From contig NZ_CP181167.1 of NCBI RefSeq assembly GCF_047824785.1, positions 1,860,001 through 1,924,000 of the forward strand: a DNA stretch of 64,000 bases. Direction: 5' to 3'. The DNA comes from Nitrobacter sp039808345. GTDB lineage: Bacteria; Pseudomonadota; Alphaproteobacteria; Rhizobiales; Xanthobacteraceae. The notes beneath the pieces were generated by a model that was given only the letters and a program-made list of their open reading frames with translations, searched no databases and was not told the DNA's origin. This document shows positions 60,983-64,000 of the stretch, in pieces. The position numbers and the translations under genes were made by a program. The stretch's first letter is position 1, and every line of letters begins with the position of its first letter.

Positions 60983-61585
60983 ATGTTCCGTTTCAAATCC
61001 GTTTTAGCGGCGACCGTCATCGCTTTAGCGCCGCTGGCCGTTGCGTCGCCGAGCGTTGCACAAGGATGGGGATCAAAAGCCATGGGATTCTCTGGCGGCG
61101 GCGCCCGCATTGGCGGCGGCAGCTTCATGGGTGGTGGCCGACATTTCGGCGGGGGCGGGCGCATGGGCTGGGCCGGTCGGGGTTGGGGAGGCCATCGAAT
61201 CGGCTGGGCGGGACGTGGCTGGCGCGGGCATCGCATCGGCTGGGGTGGACGCGGATGGCGTCGTGGCTGGGGTGGAGGTTGGGGAGGTGGATTCTACCCA
61301 GGTTTGATCGGCGGCGGCCTGTTGGGCGGAGGCTTGTGGGGCAGTCCATGGGGATGGGGCTGGGGTGGAGGTTGGGGACCGGGACTAGGTTGGGGATCAC
61401 CCTTCTATTCCGATTACGGGTATGACGACGGGTATTATGACGACGGCCCGGCTGTCGCTCCGACAGTGGTGCGAACCAATGGCAGAGATGTCACCTACTG
61501 CCAGCGGCGATTCAAATCATACGACGTGCGTTCCGGAACCTACCTGGGGCACGACGGCAAACGTCATCCTTGCCCAAGACGCTAA
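60983..61585 (+). CDS. Glycine-rich BA14K-family exported protein
   Basis: A 200-aa protein with a signal peptide (MFRFKSVLAATVIALAPLAV then AQG) and GGAG upstream. Residues ~30-150 are extremely Gly/Trp/Arg rich with tandem copies of RGW-x-GHRIGW-x-G (about 61,180-61,270). The end, VTYCQRRFKSYDVRSGTYLG-HDGKRHPC, is the BA14K domain (lectin-like Brucella 14-kDa antigen family). Likely a surface or periplasmic protein. Start choice rests on the signal peptide; the frame is open to 60,809. Confidence 0.85.
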   Translation: MFRFKSVLAATVIALAPLAVASPSVAQGWGSKAMGFSGGGARIGGGSFMGGGRHFGGGGRMGWAGRGWGGHRIGWAGRGWRGHRIGWGGRGWRRGWGGGWGGGFYPGLIGGGLLGGGLWGSPWGWGWGGGWGPGLGWGSPFYSDYGYDDGYYDDGPAVAPTVVRTNGRDVTYCQRRFKSYDVRSGTYLGHDGKRHPCPRR

Positions 61586-61635
61586 TGACACCAAGGCGCT
61601 GATGATACTCGCCGGTCACCGGCCTTTTATTCCCC

Positions 61636-61668
61636 GGAGCGGTGCGAAAGCCCCGCTCCTTTTCTTTT
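61636..61668 (+). terminator. Terminator after the BA14K gene
   Basis: GGAGCGG (61,636-61,642) pairs with CCGCTCC (61,653-61,659), followed by TTTTCTTTT. A smaller hairpin, GCCGGT/ACCGGC then CTTTTATT, lies just upstream (61,611-61,630). Both fit termination of the BA14K transcript. Confidence 0.7.
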
Positions 61669-61868
61669 GCTTTTCTTCCACCACCTCTGCGCGCCCCGAG
61701 TCGCGGCTTTTAGCAACCCTTCGTCTGCATTAAGCGACCGCCTTGTGAACAGCGGGCGAAATTCACTTCGAGTAGGCGATTTCAAGGGTTTGCCGTTGGG
61801 AATCCCCCGGGACTCACTGATACTTGAAGCAATTCTAGGCGAAATTCGATGCTTGGTCTCTCCCTTTT

Positions 61869-61884
61869 CCACCATATTTAGTGT
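61869..61884. promoter_or_regulatory. Possible NrdR box upstream of nrdJ
   Basis: CCACCATATTTAGTGT matches 13 of 16 positions of the NrdR consensus ACACWATATATWGTGT. NrdR represses ribonucleotide reductase genes, and nrdJ is the next gene, but the site is ~514 nt from the start codon and no second box at the usual spacing is visible. Weak evidence. Confidence 0.3.
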
Positions 61885-61985
61885 TTGATTCACAAGTTCT
61901 CACTAGTCCTTGACGTATGCAAGGGAGTCGCCCTAGCTTCAGTCCTGTTCGGCGCGAGTGTTTTGGGGTTTCCGCCGGACGCTCC

Positions 61986-62094
61986 TTGGAGCGTTTTCAA
62001 GCGAAGCGGACACCGCACCGGTTCGCGTGAAGAAGGCGCGTCAAATCAAAATCATGGAGCCCGCTTCTTATTCCATCAGAAGCGGACGGGCTCT
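61986..62094 (+). repeat. Interspersed palindromic repeat, copy C (diverged)
   Basis: Third copy, same orientation as copy A: GGAGCGTTTTCAAGCGAAGC, then CCGGTTCGCGTGAAGAAGGC, CGCGTCAAATCAAAATCAT, and a palindrome that has decayed to CGCTTCTTATTCCATCAGAA-GCGG. It lies in the long nrdJ leader region. Confidence 0.8.
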
Positions 62095-62165
62095 GGAGAT
62101 CAGGATCGGGCTACTCCATCCGCCGGTAGAGGCAGTGGATGTGGTGGGTGATATTGCCCCGGGAG

Positions 62166-62397
62166 CTTGGGGTTATCAGGAGCACCTTGGGGCATCAGGA
62201 GCGCGAAGAGCCGGACCAAAACCGGCTCAAATGGGGATGCGAGGCGTTGAGTCCGAGTCCGCCTCGCGGGCTTGAGGTCCGGTGAAACCTGACCGGACAG
62301 GTCGGACCGGGCGGCCGAACCGCGGGCGCTGAAGCTCGCGAAGGGAAACCGCCGCTGCCGCACGAAGCGGTGACGGACAGTTACGGGGCACGAAGCA
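62166..62397 (+). ncRNA. Structured leader of nrdJ (candidate cis-regulatory RNA)
   Basis: Within the gene-free 61,586-62,397 the last 230 nt are strongly structured. First come two near-identical ~19-nt units (CTTGGGGTTATCAGGAGC and CTTGGGGCATCAGGAGC, 62,166-62,203). Then four hairpins follow in series: GAGCCGG/CCGGCTC (62,208-62,228), GAGGCG/CGCCTC (62,241-62,265), GTCCGGT/ACCGGAC (62,277-62,298) and GCGG/CCGC (62,311-62,323). A cobalamin riboswitch would be logical before a B12-dependent enzyme, but its conserved boxes are not evident. Could also be a separate small RNA. Confidence 0.4.
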
Positions 62398-64000
62398 ATG
62401 CGATTCGAACGGCGCTACACCAGGGACGGCCATTCACCCTATGCCGGGATTGATTTCCGGCTGACGACGAGCGAGATCCGCAACCCGGACGGCTCGGTGG
62501 TGTTTCGCCTCGAGAATGTGGAAGTGCCGGAATTCTGGTCGCAGGTCGCTTCCGATGTGCTGGCGCAGAAGTACTTCCGGAAGGCCGGAGTCGCGGTGCG
62601 CCTGAAGAAAGTCGAGGAGGAAACGGTCCCTTCGTGGCTGTGGCGCTCGGTCCCCGATACCGAGGCGCTCGCCGCCCTCCCCGAGAACGAACGCATCGTC
62701 GGGGAAACCTCGGCGAAGCAGGTGTTCGACCGGCTGGCCGGCTGCTGGACCTATTGGGGCTGGAAAGGCGGCTACTTCACCTCCGAAGACGACGCGCGGG
62801 CCTTCAACGAGGAACTGCGCTACATGCTGGCGCGCCAGATGGTGGCGCCGAACTCGCCGCAGTGGTTCAACACCGGCCTGCACTGGGCCTATGGCATCGA
62901 TGGCCCCGGCCAGGGCCACTACTACGTCGACTTCAAGACCGGCAAGATGATCAGGTCGAAGTCGTCCTATGAACACCCGCAGCCGCACGCCTGTTTCATC
63001 CAGGGCATCGAGGACGACCTCGTCAATGAAGGCGGCATCATGGATCTGTGGGTGCGCGAGGCGCGCCTGTTCAAATACGGCTCCGGCACCGGCTCCAACT
63101 TCTCGCGGTTGCGCGGCGAAGGCGAACGACTTTCGGGCGGCGGCCGCTCCAGCGGCCTGATGAGTTTCCTCAAGATCGGCGACCGCGCGGCTGGGGCCAT
63201 CAAGAGCGGCGGGACCACGCGCCGCGCCGCCAAGATGGTGGTGGTCGATGCCGATCACCCTGATATCGAGCAGTATATCGACTGGAAGGTGAAGGAGGAG
63301 CAGAAGGTCGCCGCCCTCGTCACCGGCTCCAGGATCAACCAGAAGCACCTCAAGGCGGTGATGCGCGCCTGCGTCAACTGCGAGGGCTCGGGCGACGACT
63401 GCTTCTTGCCGGAAAAGAACCCGGCGCTGCGCCGCGAGATCAAGCTCGCCCGCCGCGCCCAGGTGCCTGACAACTACATCAAGCGTGTCATCCAGTTCGC
63501 CCGGCAGGGCTACAAGGAGATCGACTTCCCAGTCTACGATACCGACTGGGATTCCGAGGCGTATCTCACCGTCTCCGGCCAGAACTCCAACAATTCGGTG
63601 TCGCTGAAAGACGACTTCCTGCGCGCGGTCGAGACCGATGGCGACTGGAATCTGAAGGGACGCACGAACGGGAAGGTGACGAAGACTCTCAAGGCGCGGG
63701 AGCTTTGGGAGAAGATCGGCTACGCCGCCTGGGCCTCGGCCGATCCCGGCCTGCACTTCAACACCACGATGAACGACTGGCACACCTGCAAGGCGTCCGG
63801 CGACATCCGCGCGTCGAATCCGTGCTCGGAATACATGTTCCTCGACGATACCGCCTGCAACCTCGCCTCCGCCAACCTGATCACGTTCTACGACACTGCC
63901 TCGAAGCAGTTCGACGTGGAGGCATACGAACACACCGTTCGTCTCTGGACCGTCGTGCTGGAGATATCGGTGCTGATGGCGCAGTTTCCGTCGAAGGCGA
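62398..64000 (+). CDS. nrdJ: B12-dependent (class II) ribonucleotide reductase, N-terminal part
   Basis: The first 534 codons; the gene continues beyond the window. It makes deoxynucleotides with an adenosylcobalamin radical, without needing oxygen. The start MRFERRYTRDGHSPYAGIDF is the usual N terminus of the long alphaproteobacterial NrdJ. Further landmarks are VAPNSPQWFNTGLHWAYGI, EHPQPHACFIQGIEDDL, SGTGSNFSRLRGEGERLSGG, SGQNSNNSVSLKDDF and IRASNPCSEYMFLDDTACNL. The Cys-rich stretch CVNCEGSGDDC is also typical. No strong Shine-Dalgarno precedes the ATG. The C-terminal redox cysteines lie outside the window. Confidence 0.93.
   Translation, partial: MRFERRYTRDGHSPYAGIDFRLTTSEIRNPDGSVVFRLENVEVPEFWSQVASDVLAQKYFRKAGVAVRLKKVEEETVPSWLWRSVPDTEALAALPENERIVGETSAKQVFDRLAGCWTYWGWKGGYFTSEDDARAFNEELRYMLARQMVAPNSPQWFNTGLHWAYGIDGPGQGHYYVDFKTGKMIRSKSSYEHPQPHACFIQGIEDDLVNEGGIMDLWVREARLFKYGSGTGSNFSRLRGEGERLSGGGRSSGLMSFLKIGDRAAGAIKSGGTTRRAAKMVVVDADHPDIEQYIDWKVKEEQKVAALVTGSRINQKHLKAVMRACVNCEGSGDDCFLPEKNPALRREIKLARRAQVPDNYIKRVIQFARQGYKEIDFPVYDTDWDSEAYLTVSGQNSNNSVSLKDDFLRAVETDGDWNLKGRTNGKVTKTLKARELWEKIGYAAWASADPGLHFNTTMNDWHTCKASGDIRASNPCSEYMFLDDTACNLASANLITFYDTASKQFDVEAYEHTVRLWTVVLEISVLMAQFPSKA

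Noticed and set aside
62160..62397. Cobalamin riboswitch before nrdJ
   Set aside because: CGGTGAAA and GGGAAACCG fragments are present, but the GCCACTG and B12-box sequences are not seen, so it is reported only as an unspecified structured leader.
62434..63933. A 499-aa leftward open frame
   Set aside because: Antisense of nrdJ, whose family text is unmistakable; GC-rich codon bias opens the reverse frame.

Overview
The window looks like chromosome from a high-GC alphaproteobacterium of the Bradyrhizobium/Nitrobacter/Rhodopseudomonas group (Nitrobacteraceae). Pointers are the metC-aapJQMP arrangement, BA14K and Omp31-type surface proteins, a GTTC-N7-GTTC LexA box near ssb, a class II (B12-dependent) ribonucleotide reductase, and three copies of a ~100-bp palindromic repeat. 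No 16S or species marker is present, so genus is inference.

Left host segment (1-17.2 kb). The window opens with the last codons of a cysteine synthase. A complete leftward general amino-acid ABC transporter (aapJQMP) is divergent from metC. A tightly packed leftward unit follows: alpha-2-macroglobulin, pbpC, a GT39 glycosyltransferase, a GT2 glycosyltransferase and a small LABN membrane protein. It links a periplasmic protease trap and its peptidoglycan-repair partner to lipid A sugar modification. A tRNA-Arg(TCT) gene ends this part.

Prophage (17,238-54,097, ~36.9 kb). A siphovirus-type, HK97-like prophage sits in the tRNA-Arg gene. It is bounded by a 54-bp direct repeat (the tRNA 3' part, attL/attR). 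Almost all genes read leftward. From right to left: a methyltransferase and small early genes, a helix-turn-helix replication-type protein, a NusG-like antiterminator directly before a strong hairpin terminator, HNH nuclease, small terminase, ParB-methyltransferase fusion, large terminase, portal, protease, capsid, connectors, tail tube, a frameshifted tail chaperone, tape measure, tail tip, fibre and spike, then endolysin, Rz/Rz1 spanins and membrane proteins. A glycosyltransferase and an O-antigen ligase/polymerase-like protein lie between spike and endolysin and look like a lysogenic-conversion cassette. The rightward integration arm holds a truncated DUF5131 gene, an excisionase-like protein, the integrase and a Tat-exported beta-carbonic anhydrase. 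No CI-like repressor is visible. A junction near 50,520 looks like a deletion that removed the immunity region, so the prophage is probably defective or locked.

Right host segment (54.1-64 kb). Just outside attR lie remnants of another integrase and a second decayed gene, so this tRNA is a repeated integration spot. Then come homocysteine methyltransferase, ssb (leftward, with LexA box), an Omp31-type porin, uvrA, a glycine-rich BA14K protein, and the start of nrdJ behind a ~510-nt leader rich in perfect hairpins.

All functional calls come from reading translated sequence and motifs by eye; no database search was run.
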